NCBI GenBank assembly: GCA_964609385.1
Contig: CAZSSM010000093.1
Location: 1-25,472 of the forward strand
Source of the DNA: CAZSSM01 sp964609385
GTDB taxonomy: Bacteria > Planctomycetota > Planctomycetia > Isosphaerales > Isosphaeraceae
Direction: 5' to 3'
DNA length: 25,472 nt
The position numbers and the translations under genes were made by a program. The notes beneath the pieces were generated by a model. The model was not told the origin of the DNA and did no database searches. It worked only from the letters and a program-made list of their open reading frames with translations. Of this stretch, positions 16,439-24,824 are shown one piece after another (the first letter of the stretch is position 1; each line of letters begins with the position of its first letter).

Positions 16439-17053
16439 TCAACGCCGATGCGCAATCAGGTGGGTGCGCGTCCGGCGGTGGGCGGTAATTGGGCGCACCG
16501 TCATCCAGGTTACTCCTGGATGAGCGTCAGGCTCAGCATCGGTGTAACCGTTCTGGGGATTGCCGATGCGATAACCGAACTGTCGGTAGTAGGTCACCGG
16601 ATCGCGCCAGCCGACCATCTGGGACGCATCGGCATCGCGGTGCGGGCCGATGACCGACAGAGTGGCGAGCCCCCGACATCCGGCCCGCAATGCGCGGTCC
16701 AGGACGCTGTGCAGTAGGAGGGTCCCGGCCCCAACGACCCGATCGCGCGGGTCGGGTGGGACGGCGGCCAGCTCGCGAAGGTAGACGTCGCCGTCGTGGC
16801 GGATCTGGTCGTAGGCGTACGCGGCCAAGCCACCTCGACGGTTCTCGGCCACGAGGATCCGGACACGACCGGCGGGTCGCTCGGGATCCCAGGTGGGATG
16901 GTAGTGGACGCGGTTTTCCGGGTAGTCGAACAGCCAAGTGGGGATTGGAAAGCTGCTCCGAGCGAGGGCCTCGACCTTCGAGAGGTCACCCTCAACGGCC
17001 GGCCGGATCATCAGTCCGAGACGGCGTGCCAGATCCTCGACGGATCCACGCAT
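16439..17053 (-). CDS. GNAT-family N-acetyltransferase
   Basis: GNAT enzymes transfer an acetyl group from acetyl-CoA to an amine. The 204-residue protein has the fold order: N-terminal strand IRPAVEGDLSKVEAL, central strand YLRELAAV, and the CoA-binding motif RVVGAGTLLL (R/QxxGxG/A). The final YYRQFGYRIG motif is typical of the C-terminal strand. The substrate is unknown. The start ATG at 17051-17053 has GAGGAG 7 nt upstream (17061-17066). An alternative internal ATG at residue 15 begins at a classic GNAT N-terminus but has no good ribosome site. The C-terminus carries an unusual Arg/His tail. The orphan gene lies 72 nt downstream, so the two may be cotranscribed. Confidence 0.87.
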   Translation of the reverse strand: MRGSVEDLARRLGLMIRPAVEGDLSKVEALARSSFPIPTWLFDYPENRVHYHPTWDPERPAGRVRILVAENRRGGLAAYAYDQIRHDGDVYLRELAAVPPDPRDRVVGAGTLLLHSVLDRALRAGCRGLATLSVIGPHRDADASQMVGWRDPVTYYRQFGYRIGNPQNGYTDAEPDAHPGVTWMTVRPITAHRRTRTHLIAHRR

Positions 17054-17589
17054 GTTCGGGCTCCTCGGAGACGTCCACGTTTGTCAGCGATCAGGCGGGC
17101 AACGACGCAAGGAACGCCATCGTGATCGGGATTCCGGGTGACCATGACGCCCCAGGGATCTCGTACGCATCGAGGCGATCAAGGTCGCGAACGTCGACAA
17201 TAACGCGACACGGTGAAGCTCGTGACAGACGCGATGCCAAAGAAAACCGACGGTTCCGCGGCTCTTTGGCGAGACATCTGGATCGCTTAAGTTATGATGT
17301 TTTTCAATCTCTACGAAGTCAGAACGATGTTAACCAAGATCGAGTCGGTGGATCGATGGTTCCTCGAGCTCTCCATGCGCAACAACAATCGGTCCACGCG
17401 CCGGCTCACACGCCTTTGCGACGGCAACCACCGATTCCGAAGGCCCTTTGAGGTAAGAACAGCCCGATCGACCCGTCTCAGATGGCAGACGTGAGGGTGC
17501 GATGGTCGTCGTGACCGTGGCGGTGTTCGTCACGGCCCCTCGCCGGTCCGGTTCCAATGCCGAGACCCAGACTTTGGGAGGATCGATCC
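17054..17589. other. 536-bp divergent intergenic region (GNAT / thioredoxin)
   Basis: No gene is supported. A patch around 17285-17335 is AT-rich and includes TATGAT (17293-17298), a possible -10 for thioredoxin, but it lies nearly 300 bp upstream of the start. Open frames in it give no recognisable protein. The two neighbours diverge, so both promoters should be here. Confidence 0.5.
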
Positions 17590-17934
17590 ATGAACCAGAG
17601 CCATCTGCAAGTCTTGACCGACGCATCGTTCGAGGCCGTCGTCCAAGGGGGTGAGCAACCCGTGCTGGTCGATTTCTGGGCGACTTGGTGCCCACCCTGT
17701 CGCGCCCTGACCCCGACCATCGAAGAGCTGTCCGAGGCGTATCAAGGTCGGGCCACCGTGGCCAAACTTGACGTTGATGACAACCCCGAGACGCCGGCTA
17801 AATATCAGGTCTCGGCGATCCCTACCGTCCTGGTCTTCCGCGACGGTCGAGAGGTCGACCGGATCACCGGGCTCCAGGGTCGGGAACGCTACGCCCAAGC
17901 CCTTGACGAAGCCGGCGCTGGCGCGGCCGTCTGA
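17590..17934 (+). CDS. trxA: Thioredoxin with WCPPC active site
   Basis: The 114-residue protein is the size of thioredoxin and reduces disulfides in the cytoplasm. The domain is complete: VLVDFWATWCPPCRAL, then KLDVDDNPETPAKYQV and the cis-proline segment SAIPTVLVFRDG. The active site is WCPPC and not the canonical WCGPC. The change to Pro is seen in TlpA/ResA-like proteins and is expected to affect redox behaviour. There is no signal peptide. GGGAGG (17576-17581) lies 8 nt before the ATG at 17590, which decides this start over the in-frame one at 17557. It converges with the HD-domain gene, only 27 bp apart. Confidence 0.93.
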   Translation: MNQSHLQVLTDASFEAVVQGGEQPVLVDFWATWCPPCRALTPTIEELSEAYQGRATVAKLDVDDNPETPAKYQVSAIPTVLVFRDGREVDRITGLQGRERYAQALDEAGAGAAV

Positions 17935-17961
17935 GATCTCAAGGGCGGCTGCTGTTGAAAA

Positions 17962-19011
17962 TCAGAGATCGCTCGGGTCATGTCCGCGCGGCATGCCCCG
18001 ATAGACCCGTCGTCCCAGACCTTTGACATAGTCGGTGAACGGCTCTTCCTCACCGTGGGAAGACCGCTGTCGAGCCATGGCCATCATGTTGACCTTCGAG
18101 TCGAGGTCGTCGACGAAGTGGACGATCATCGCCTCGATGGTCTGGGGAAGCTTGGGCGCGCCGAACTCGAGACTCCCGTGGTGGGCCAGGATGGCATGCT
18201 CCAGAAGGAGTTGCGTCTCCGGGTCAAGGTCGGGGATCTCACGCGCCGTATCGCGCACCAGATCGCGACCAATGAGCACGTGCCCGACCAATTGCCCTTC
18301 GACGGTATAGCGGGCGCCGACCGGGTCGTAGGCCAGCTCGCGGAGTTTGCCGATGTCGTGAAGGATCGCCGCGGCGACGATGACCCCCTTATTCAGCGGC
18401 GGGTCGAGCCGGCCATAGTAAGTACCATAGTGGTCGGCCAGCGATGCGCTGACCTTGACCATGCTGCAGACGTGCTCGATCAGACCGCCGGTGTAGCTGT
18501 GGTGATAATCCTGCGCCGCCGGCATTTTCAGGAACAACTCGCGGTTCGACTCCAGGATCCGCTCGATCAGTTGGCGTAGGGGCGGCTCGTCGATGTGCTC
18601 AGCGATCCGCTCTTGAAGGGTCCGCCAGAGAAACTCAAGATCGTAAGGGGAACTTTCAAAGAGGTCGGCGAAATCGTAGCCGTCGATCGCGTCATCGTCG
18701 ATCGCCTCGCGGACGTCGATCAACTCCATCTGCATGCCGAAGCGGACGTTCCATTCGCCCCGCACACGGAGTCGGTAGCCGCACCCGACGGGCCACGACT
18801 CGGCCGACTCGCGCAACGCGTTGGATGACCAAAGCGGTGCGACGACCTGCCGCCGACGGTCACGGAACTTACACTTGACGAAGGGACGGCCGTGCTTGTC
18901 CGTGCCGGTCTCCTTCGACTCCAGGGCGGCGAAGACGATCGCCTCCTGGTTGTGCTCGAGGTCCGAGAGCCGAACCACCTTGAGTTCCGTGCCCGATTCG
19001 ATCGTCGCCAC
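17962..19011 (-). CDS. OB-fold/HD-domain protein, YhaM-type 3'-5' exoribonuclease-like
   Basis: The protein has 349 residues. Residues 8-105 form an OB-fold (nucleic acid binding). The HD phosphohydrolase domain lies at about 165-310: H180 (GLIEH), H218-D219 (AAAILHDIGKL), HH277-278 (AILAHHGS) and D301-D302. This is the architecture of YhaM/CBF1-type 3'-5' exoribonucleases, which degrade RNA or single-stranded DNA in the cytoplasm. Length is close to YhaM (about 314). GTG at 19009-19011 is the start because GGAGG is 9 nt upstream. The RNase assignment is by architecture. Confidence 0.87.
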   Translation of the reverse strand: MATIESGTELKVVRLSDLEHNQEAIVFAALESKETGTDKHGRPFVKCKFRDRRRQVVAPLWSSNALRESAESWPVGCGYRLRVRGEWNVRFGMQMELIDVREAIDDDAIDGYDFADLFESSPYDLEFLWRTLQERIAEHIDEPPLRQLIERILESNRELFLKMPAAQDYHHSYTGGLIEHVCSMVKVSASLADHYGTYYGRLDPPLNKGVIVAAAILHDIGKLRELAYDPVGARYTVEGQLVGHVLIGRDLVRDTAREIPDLDPETQLLLEHAILAHHGSLEFGAPKLPQTIEAMIVHFVDDLDSKVNMMAMARQRSSHGEEEPFTDYVKGLGRRVYRGMPRGHDPSDL

Positions 19012-19204
19012 GGCGTCAGTCCTCCCTCAATGGCGGGTCGCGACGCCCTCAAGAGTCGACGGACCCGCGATCTGAACAAAGATCGCGCAGCGATCAAACG
19101 TTACCACTGTACACGAGCGTACTGGATCGGACAAACCGAGGGCCGCCGATTCGGCGGGGGCCGCGAGCGAGCCGGTCCGGTCGGTTCGATCAGGGGATCT
19201 ACGC

Positions 19205-20860
19205 ATGACGTTGACGAGCGCCCATCCTGGCACGAAGCCCAACCCTCGCGAACGCTCCGAGACGGCCCGACGCGGCGGGAAACCTCGGACCATCGAAGAT
19301 CCGGCCGACCTTGGACGTCGGACCTGGGACGTGGTCGTCGTCGGCGCCGGCCATAACGGCCTCACCTGTGCCACCTACTTAGCACAGGCCGGTTTGAGCG
19401 TCTTAGTCCTGGAGGCCCGCTCTCGGGTCGGCGGCGCCTGCACGATCCAGGAGGTCTGGCCGGGCTACCACCTCTCCCCTTGCGCGTACCTGGCCGGGCT
19501 CTTGCATCCGGTCGTCATCGAGGAGCTGGGCCTGCCGGCGCGCGGGTTCCGTTGGCATCCGGCCACGTCCGGCATGTTCGTCCCCTTCGAGGACGGCAAC
19601 TCGATCCAGCTCTGGGAGGACGACGATCGTTGCCGGGCCGAAATCGCCCGGATCGCCCCCAAAGACCTCGACGGCTGGGACGCGATGATCGACGTCAAAC
19701 GCCGACTTCGCGACGCGATCCGCCCCGACGGGCCGGGCGACCTCTGGCTCGATCCCGAGCCGCGTCGCGAGGAGATCGAGCGCCGACTTCGAGGCGACGA
19801 CGAGGCACGACGGCTCCTCTTCGAATGGTCGATGGCCGAGTTCCTCGGGCACTACCTGGAAAGCCCGTACCTGAGGGTCGGCCTGTTGGGCCAGGGGATC
19901 ATCGGAACCAACGCCAGCCCGTTCGATCCCGGGACCGCCTCGATCCACTTTCACCACGCCTCGGGTCGGTTGGGCGGGTTGGCCGGCACTTGGGGTTATG
20001 TCGAAGGGGGGATGGCTATGGTCTCGTACCTGATCTCCGACGCCGCCCTGGAGGCCGGCGCAGTCGTCATGGTCGACACGCCGGTGGGCGCCATCGAGCC
20101 CGGCTCGGGTGTCCGGTTGGAGGACGGCCGTCGGATCGATGCCCGCGCCGTCGTCGGCAACCTCGATCCCGGCTCAGCCCTGGGTCTGCTCGGCGATCAG
20201 GTCGATTCGGCCTGGGCCGCTCGGGTCCGCGGAATCCCGCGGATCGGCTGCACCGTCAAGCTCAACGTTGCCTTACGTCGGCGGCCTAGCTTCAAAGCCC
20301 GGCCCGGCGATGACATGCCGCACCACTATGGCCAAATCAACACGCCACTGAGCGAAGATCAATGGCGTGAGGGATTCGAGGCGGCCCGCGACGGTCGGCT
20401 CCCGGACCGGCTCTGGACCGAACTCTACTTCCAGACCTCGTACGATTCTTCGGTGGCCCCCGAAGGCCACCACGCCATGAGCGTCTTCGCGCAGTATGTT
20501 CCTCAACGGTTCGCCGAAGGAACTTGGAACTCGCGACGCGAGGAGGTCGGTGACTTGGCCCTGCGGAGCATTGCGGCCCACTGTGAGGACCTGGACGAGG
20601 TCGTTGTGGACGCCGAGGTGCTCGGGCCGCCCGACATCGCCGAGCGAGTCGGGTTGTCTGGGGGACACATTTTCCAGGGCGAGTGCCTGCCCGAATTTAT
20701 GTGGGACCGTCGCCTGTCGGCTCGGACGCCGATGTCGGGATTCTACCTCTGTGGCGCCGGCACACATCCCGGAGGGAGCGTCATTGGAGTCAACGGCCGC
20801 AACGCCGCGACGCTCCTGCTCCGAGACCTCCGGGCCAAGGCCGCGCCCCGTCACAACTGA
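19205..20860 (+). CDS. FAD-dependent oxidoreductase, phytoene desaturase/PYROXD2-like
   Basis: A flavin-binding Rossmann fold begins at residue 42 (DVVVVGAGHNGLTCA, GxGxxG at 47-52), continues to E70 and GG76-77 in SRVGGAC. The C-terminus has the FAD-binding motif YLCGAGTHPGGSVIGVNGRN (about 516-535), as in CrtI and the human PYROXD2 group. Length 551 fits. Likely substrates are carotenoids or other lipophilic compounds, but this subfamily is broad. AGGGG (19192-19196) lies 8 nt before the ATG. An unusual 40-residue polar N-terminal extension precedes the Rossmann domain. The acyltransferase gene follows after 57 nt and is probably co-expressed. Confidence 0.9.
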   Translation: MTLTSAHPGTKPNPRERSETARRGGKPRTIEDPADLGRRTWDVVVVGAGHNGLTCATYLAQAGLSVLVLEARSRVGGACTIQEVWPGYHLSPCAYLAGLLHPVVIEELGLPARGFRWHPATSGMFVPFEDGNSIQLWEDDDRCRAEIARIAPKDLDGWDAMIDVKRRLRDAIRPDGPGDLWLDPEPRREEIERRLRGDDEARRLLFEWSMAEFLGHYLESPYLRVGLLGQGIIGTNASPFDPGTASIHFHHASGRLGGLAGTWGYVEGGMAMVSYLISDAALEAGAVVMVDTPVGAIEPGSGVRLEDGRRIDARAVVGNLDPGSALGLLGDQVDSAWAARVRGIPRIGCTVKLNVALRRRPSFKARPGDDMPHHYGQINTPLSEDQWREGFEAARDGRLPDRLWTELYFQTSYDSSVAPEGHHAMSVFAQYVPQRFAEGTWNSRREEVGDLALRSIAAHCEDLDEVVVDAEVLGPPDIAERVGLSGGHIFQGECLPEFMWDRRLSARTPMSGFYLCGAGTHPGGSVIGVNGRNAATLLLRDLRAKAAPRHN

Positions 20861-20917
20861 CACACGAGGCGCTCCCGAAGCGGGGATGGCCCCGAGGAGC
20901 CCCGAGAGGCGAGACCG

Positions 20918-21673
20918 ATGACTGAAGATCAACGTTCCCATGTCTCCTGGTTCTGGTATGCGTTGCTCTGGCCCCTTCACCAACTTGTGATGGCGATCTG
21001 GTTCCGATACCGGGTCGTCGGCGTCGAGCGGATCCCAAAGACTGGCCCGGTCATCCTCGCCCCGACGCACCGGACGCGCTGGGACATCTTGGTCCTGGCC
21101 CTGGTCGGTCGACGGATCCTCCGGGCGATGACCACGCAGGACGAGTTCCTCGGTCCGCAACGGTTCTTCATGAACCGCCTGGGCGCCTTCGCGATCAACC
21201 CCAAGCGGCCCTCCACCGAGACGATCCGCCAGTGCCGCGACCTGCTCAATGCCGGCCGGACATTAGTGATCTTTCCGGAAGGCCGACTCTATGCCCTGCC
21301 GCCGGATCACATCGGGCCGGTCCAGTCGGGCACTGCCTGGATCGCCTTGCAATGCCTCCGCAAGATGGACCAGGAGTCGATCCCGATTGTGCCGATCCGC
21401 CTGAACTACCACGACCCCGGCGCTGGGTTTCGGTCCCGGGTCGAGGTCCGGGTCTGCGAGCCGATCCAGGTCACCCGCGACGACCTGGAGCAGCACCGAG
21501 ACGCCGTCGACCGAATCACCCAAACGCTCACGAGCCGGCTCGGCGAGATCCCCTTCGAGCCGACGCCTGAGCAACTCGCCAAGGCCAACCAACGCGCCGA
21601 CGCCTACCGACGACGGATCGCCCCGGACCATCCCCACCACGAACAAGAATCGACACCCACTCCAACAACTTGA
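20918..21673 (+). CDS. plsC: 1-acyl-sn-glycerol-3-phosphate acyltransferase-like (PlsC family)
   Basis: This family moves acyl groups onto lysophosphatidic acid at the membrane, in phospholipid synthesis. Both hallmarks are present: HX4D at H51-D56 (HRTRWD) and FPEG at 119-122 (VIFPEGRLY). The 251-residue size is normal. An N-terminal hydrophobic segment (about 11-29) may anchor it to the membrane. It sits 57 nt after the FAD oxidoreductase on the same strand, which suggests co-transcription and possibly acylation of a carotenoid or similar lipid. The family covers several acyl acceptors, so the precise substrate is open. Confidence 0.85.
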   Translation: MTEDQRSHVSWFWYALLWPLHQLVMAIWFRYRVVGVERIPKTGPVILAPTHRTRWDILVLALVGRRILRAMTTQDEFLGPQRFFMNRLGAFAINPKRPSTETIRQCRDLLNAGRTLVIFPEGRLYALPPDHIGPVQSGTAWIALQCLRKMDQESIPIVPIRLNYHDPGAGFRSRVEVRVCEPIQVTRDDLEQHRDAVDRITQTLTSRLGEIPFEPTPEQLAKANQRADAYRRRIAPDHPHHEQESTPTPTT

Positions 21674-21697
21674 CGTGGTTCGAGCCGGACCCGACGA

Positions 21698-21715
21698 CCC
21701 GCCATCTGTGGTGGG
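21698..21715 (+). terminator. Short hairpin after the acyltransferase gene
   Basis: CCCGCCA (21698-21704) pairs with TGGTGGG (21709-21715) over 7 bp with one G-U pair and a TCTG loop, 25 nt after the stop. It lacks a T-run. Confidence 0.35.
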
Positions 21716-21922
21716 CGATCCCCGACGCGTCGCTGAATCGATCCGGGGCGCGCCGGGTTCATCGAGCCGGTAGGGCGTTGGGTTTGGCCTTGTCGATCAT
21801 TGAGTCGATTCACTAGGGTGTGAGACTCGATCGGCGGACATCGGCGTCGTCGTACGTCCGCGAGATATCGGTGTTTGTTATTATGATGATCGTCATGGGT
21901 TGTTTTGCCTTCGAGATCGGGC

Positions 21923-21947
21923 CTGTCGGGTTTCCCGCCCCCGACAG
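21923..21947 (+). promoter_or_regulatory. Leader hairpin before the arginine decarboxylase
   Basis: CTGTCGGG (21923-21930) pairs perfectly with CCCGACAG (21940-21947) over 8 bp around a 9-nt loop. The 3' arm ends 5 nt before the AGGAG ribosome site (21953-21957), so folding could influence translation of the polyamine gene. No known riboswitch is recognised. An AT-rich stretch at 21871-21890 upstream may hold the promoter. Confidence 0.4.
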
Positions 21948-21962
21948 TTCTTAGGAGTCACG

Positions 21963-22508
21963 ATGTACGTCCCTCGCCAACTCTTCCTCACGCGCGGTGT
22001 TGGGGTCCATCGCGAGAAGCTGACCAGCTTCGAGATGGCCCTTCGCGACGCGCGGATCGCCTTCTACAATCTCGTTCGGGTCTCCAGTATCTATCCGCCG
22101 AACTGCCAGGAAGTGCCTATCGACGACGGTTTGCGGAAACTCAAGCCGGGTCAGATCGTCCATTGCGTTATCAGCGAGGCGGCCACCAACGAGCCGAATC
22201 GCCTGATCGCCGCCAGCGTCGGCGTGGCCATTCCGCGTGACGGGGACCGGTTCGGCTACCTCTCGGAGCATCACTCCTTCGGTCAGACCTCCGAACAAGC
22301 CGCCGACTACGCCGAGGACCTCGCCGCCGAGATGCTGGCGACCGTGCTGGGCGTCGAGTTCGACCCGGACAGCTCCTGGGACGAGAAGCGCGAGATCTGG
22401 CGGATCGCCGACGTCATCACCCTAACCAAGAACGTCACCGCCACCGCCGTGGGCAATCGCGATGGCCTCTGGACGACCGTCGTGGCTGCGGCCATCCTCC
22501 TGCCTTGA
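21963..22508 (+). CDS. pdaD: Pyruvoyl-dependent arginine decarboxylase
   Basis: Converts arginine to agmatine plus CO2 in polyamine synthesis, using a covalently bound pyruvoyl group and no PLP. The 181-residue protein is of family size. The self-cleavage motif LVRVSSIYPPN lies at 37-47, with the cleavage expected between S41 and S42 so that S42 becomes the pyruvoyl group. Further family marks are SVGVAIPRDGDRFGYLSEHH and AAEMLATVLG. The ATG at 21963 is chosen because AGGAG is 5 nt upstream and because homologs start with similar residues. The in-frame start at 21900 would add 21 non-conserved residues. The deoxyhypusine-synthase-like gene follows on the same strand after 134 nt. Archaea have many members, and bacterial ones are fewer. 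Confidence 0.92.
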   Translation: MYVPRQLFLTRGVGVHREKLTSFEMALRDARIAFYNLVRVSSIYPPNCQEVPIDDGLRKLKPGQIVHCVISEAATNEPNRLIAASVGVAIPRDGDRFGYLSEHHSFGQTSEQAADYAEDLAAEMLATVLGVEFDPDSSWDEKREIWRIADVITLTKNVTATAVGNRDGLWTTVVAAAILLP

Positions 22509-22642
22509 TGCAGACGGAATGCCGAAGCTTCGAACAGGGACGACGATCGCCTACGTATCGACGACGAAGCCCGATATCCGGTCGGTTCGGTGGCCGCACC
22601 GATGCCCGTCGATGTCCCGATGCGCCTGGATGGGGAACTCCA

Positions 22643-23770
22643 ATGAGCGACCTCCACAACCTCAGTCGACAACGGATCGCGCCGCCGTCGGTGGACCAGA
22701 TCGAATCGACGGCCGACCTGATCGACCGGGCGTTTCTGAGCTACAACGCCGGCCGGCTCCGCGAACTCTGCCAGGTCTTCACCCGCAAAATGCTGGCCCC
22801 GGACTGCACCGTCGGCCTGGCCGTCTCGGGGGCTTTGACGCCGGCCGGCCTGGGCCTGAGCTGCCTGATCCCGTTGATCCGCGCTGGCTTCGTCGACTGG
22901 ATCGTCTCGACCGGCGCCAACCTCTATCACGACACCCACTTCGCGCTCGATCTCCCACTGCATCAGAGCCACCCGTTCCTCGACGATCGCGTGCTCCGCG
23001 AGAAAAACGTGATCCGCATCTATGATGTCATCTTCGACTATCAAACCCTCTTGGACACGGATCGGTTCTATCGCCAATTGATTTCAGAGGACGTCTTTGC
23101 CCGAGAAATGGGAACGGCCGAATTCCATTACGAGGTCGGCAAATACCTCTCGGGACGCGATCAGTCGTTAGGCCGAGCCTCATCGAGCCTCCTGGCCTGC
23201 GCCTTCGAGACGGGCGTGCCGATCTACACGTCCAGCCCCGGCGACAGCTCGATCGGGATGAATCTGGCAGCGATGGCCCTGCGCGGTGGATCCCTGCGGA
23301 TCGATCCGTTGCGGGATGTCAACGAGACAGCCGCCCTGGTCTACCGGGCCAAGCGAGCCGGGGGCGCTTCAGGTGTCCTGATCCTGGGCGGTGGGAGCCC
23401 CAAGAACTTCGTGCTCCAGACCGAGCCACAGATCCAAGAGGTGCTCGGCCTGGAGGAAAGCGGACACGACTACTTCCTGCAGGTCACCGACGCGCGTCCG
23501 GACACCGGAGGGCTCTCCGGGGCCACCGCCAGCGAGGCGATGACCTGGGGCAAAGTCGACCCCGAGACGCTCCCCGACGCGGTCACCTGCTACAACGACT
23601 CAACGATCGCCCTGCCATTGTTGACTCGCTATGCCCTCGAACGCGTCGCGCCACGCGCCTTGAAACGGCTCTACGATACCCGCGACGAAGCCTACGCCCA
23701 GCTCCGGGACGCCGATCGGGAGGCCCGTGATGAGTCGACGGCCGACGCGGATCCTCCGGCTGGCCGATGA
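22643..23770 (+). CDS. Deoxyhypusine-synthase-like protein (polyamine aminobutyl transferase family)
   Basis: Deoxyhypusine synthase moves the aminobutyl group of spermidine to eIF5A. Bacteria lack eIF5A, so this 375-residue homolog probably acts on free amines, as in bacterial homologs annotated as homospermidine biosynthesis proteins. The active-site lysine is conserved as K304 in AMTWGKV, and nucleotide-binding segments are visible: SSPGDSSIG (197-205), GGGSPKNF (249-256) and DVNET (225-229). ATG 22643 is supported by GGGGA at 22632-22636. The frame is open further to 22505, but those 46 residues look non-coding. It lies directly after the arginine decarboxylase, and it overlaps the next gene by 41 nt. 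The actual amine product is not determined. Confidence 0.88.
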   Translation: MSDLHNLSRQRIAPPSVDQIESTADLIDRAFLSYNAGRLRELCQVFTRKMLAPDCTVGLAVSGALTPAGLGLSCLIPLIRAGFVDWIVSTGANLYHDTHFALDLPLHQSHPFLDDRVLREKNVIRIYDVIFDYQTLLDTDRFYRQLISEDVFAREMGTAEFHYEVGKYLSGRDQSLGRASSSLLACAFETGVPIYTSSPGDSSIGMNLAAMALRGGSLRIDPLRDVNETAALVYRAKRAGGASGVLILGGGSPKNFVLQTEPQIQEVLGLEESGHDYFLQVTDARPDTGGLSGATASEAMTWGKVDPETLPDAVTCYNDSTIALPLLTRYALERVAPRALKRLYDTRDEAYAQLRDADREARDESTADADPPAGR

Positions 23771-24809
23771 CCCCGTGTTGACGAACGCCCAAGCCCACCC
23801 GTTCCTCCGCGAGGCCGCCGATTGCCTGGCACACGGGGGCCTGGTCGCCTTCCCGACCGAGACCGTCTACGGCCTCGGCGCCAACGCGACCGATCCCGAA
23901 GCCGTCCACACCATCTTCGAGGCCAAGGGGCGACCCGCGACCAACCCGGTCATCGTTCATGTCGCCGACCGCCAACAAGCGCGCACCTGCGTGGCCCATT
24001 GGACCGAGGACGCCGATCGGCTTGCGGATGCGCTCTGGCCAGGGCCGTTGACGATCGTCCTGCCCCGCGCATCGATCATCCCGGATGTGGTCACCGCCGG
24101 ACTGAACACCGTCGGGCTCCGGATGCCCGATCACGACCTGGCCCGCGCCTTGATCGCCGAGGCGGATCGTCCGATCGCCGCACCCAGCGCCAACCGATCG
24201 ACCCAGGTCTCCCCCACAACCGCCGACCACGTCCTCGACGGACTCGACGGCCGGATCGACCTGATCCTCGATGGTGGTCCGTGTCAGGTCGGCCTCGAAT
24301 CGACGATCGTCGATCTGTCCAGCCCCGACCAGGGGCTCCGGATCCTCCGGCTCGGAACGATCTCGAACGATCGGATCGCCGCGATCCTCGGACGGCCCGT
24401 CGCGATGCCCGCCCACCGATCGACCCCCGACCCGAAATCCCAAGGGGAAACGGGGGCCACGACAACGGCGTATACCAGCCCCGGTCAGATGCTCAAGCAC
24501 TACGCCCCGACGATCCCCACGCATCAGATCGATATCAACACGCTCCACGACCGTGCTTGGCGAGGCGACGAGGCGCTTTTGGTTCTTGGGATCGACCTCG
24601 GACAGTGCGGTGGCCAAGAGATCTTCGATGTACAGGGACCACGCGTCTCGGTCCAACTTGTCGATCCGAAGGGCGCTGCCCATCGGCTCTATGCAACGCT
24701 CCGAGAGTTCGAACGCTCCGGAGCCTCGGAGATCCTGATCGCCGGTCCGCCCGATGCCCCCGACTGGCATGCGATCCGCGACCGCATCCAGAGGGCATCT
24801 GTTGGATAA
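23730..24809 (+). CDS. tsaC2: L-threonylcarbamoyladenylate synthase, Sua5/YwlC type
   Basis: This enzyme makes threonylcarbamoyl-AMP from threonine, bicarbonate and ATP, the first step of t6A tRNA modification. The YrdC domain covers about 20-215, with FPTETVYGLG (41-50), KGRPATNP (66-73), APSANRS and the GLESTIVD segment. The C-terminal Sua5 domain follows the conserved linker motif SPGQMLKHYAP, giving the two-domain form of 359 residues. ATG 23730 is preferred over GTG 23727 because GGGAGG (23718-23723) is 6 nt away. The start lies 41 nt inside the upstream gene, so translational coupling is likely. It converges with ruvB at 15 bp. Confidence 0.94.
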   Translation: MSRRPTRILRLADDPVLTNAQAHPFLREAADCLAHGGLVAFPTETVYGLGANATDPEAVHTIFEAKGRPATNPVIVHVADRQQARTCVAHWTEDADRLADALWPGPLTIVLPRASIIPDVVTAGLNTVGLRMPDHDLARALIAEADRPIAAPSANRSTQVSPTTADHVLDGLDGRIDLILDGGPCQVGLESTIVDLSSPDQGLRILRLGTISNDRIAAILGRPVAMPAHRSTPDPKSQGETGATTTAYTSPGQMLKHYAPTIPTHQIDINTLHDRAWRGDEALLVLGIDLGQCGGQEIFDVQGPRVSVQLVDPKGAAHRLYATLREFERSGASEILIAGPPDAPDWHAIRDRIQRASVG

Positions 24810-24824
24810 GTGGGCGAACCGGCT

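Noticed and set aside
15914..16717. 267-residue plus-strand frame
   Set aside because: It overlaps the orphan and GNAT genes on the other strand. The GNAT motifs are clear on the minus strand, and this frame has no recognisable domain.
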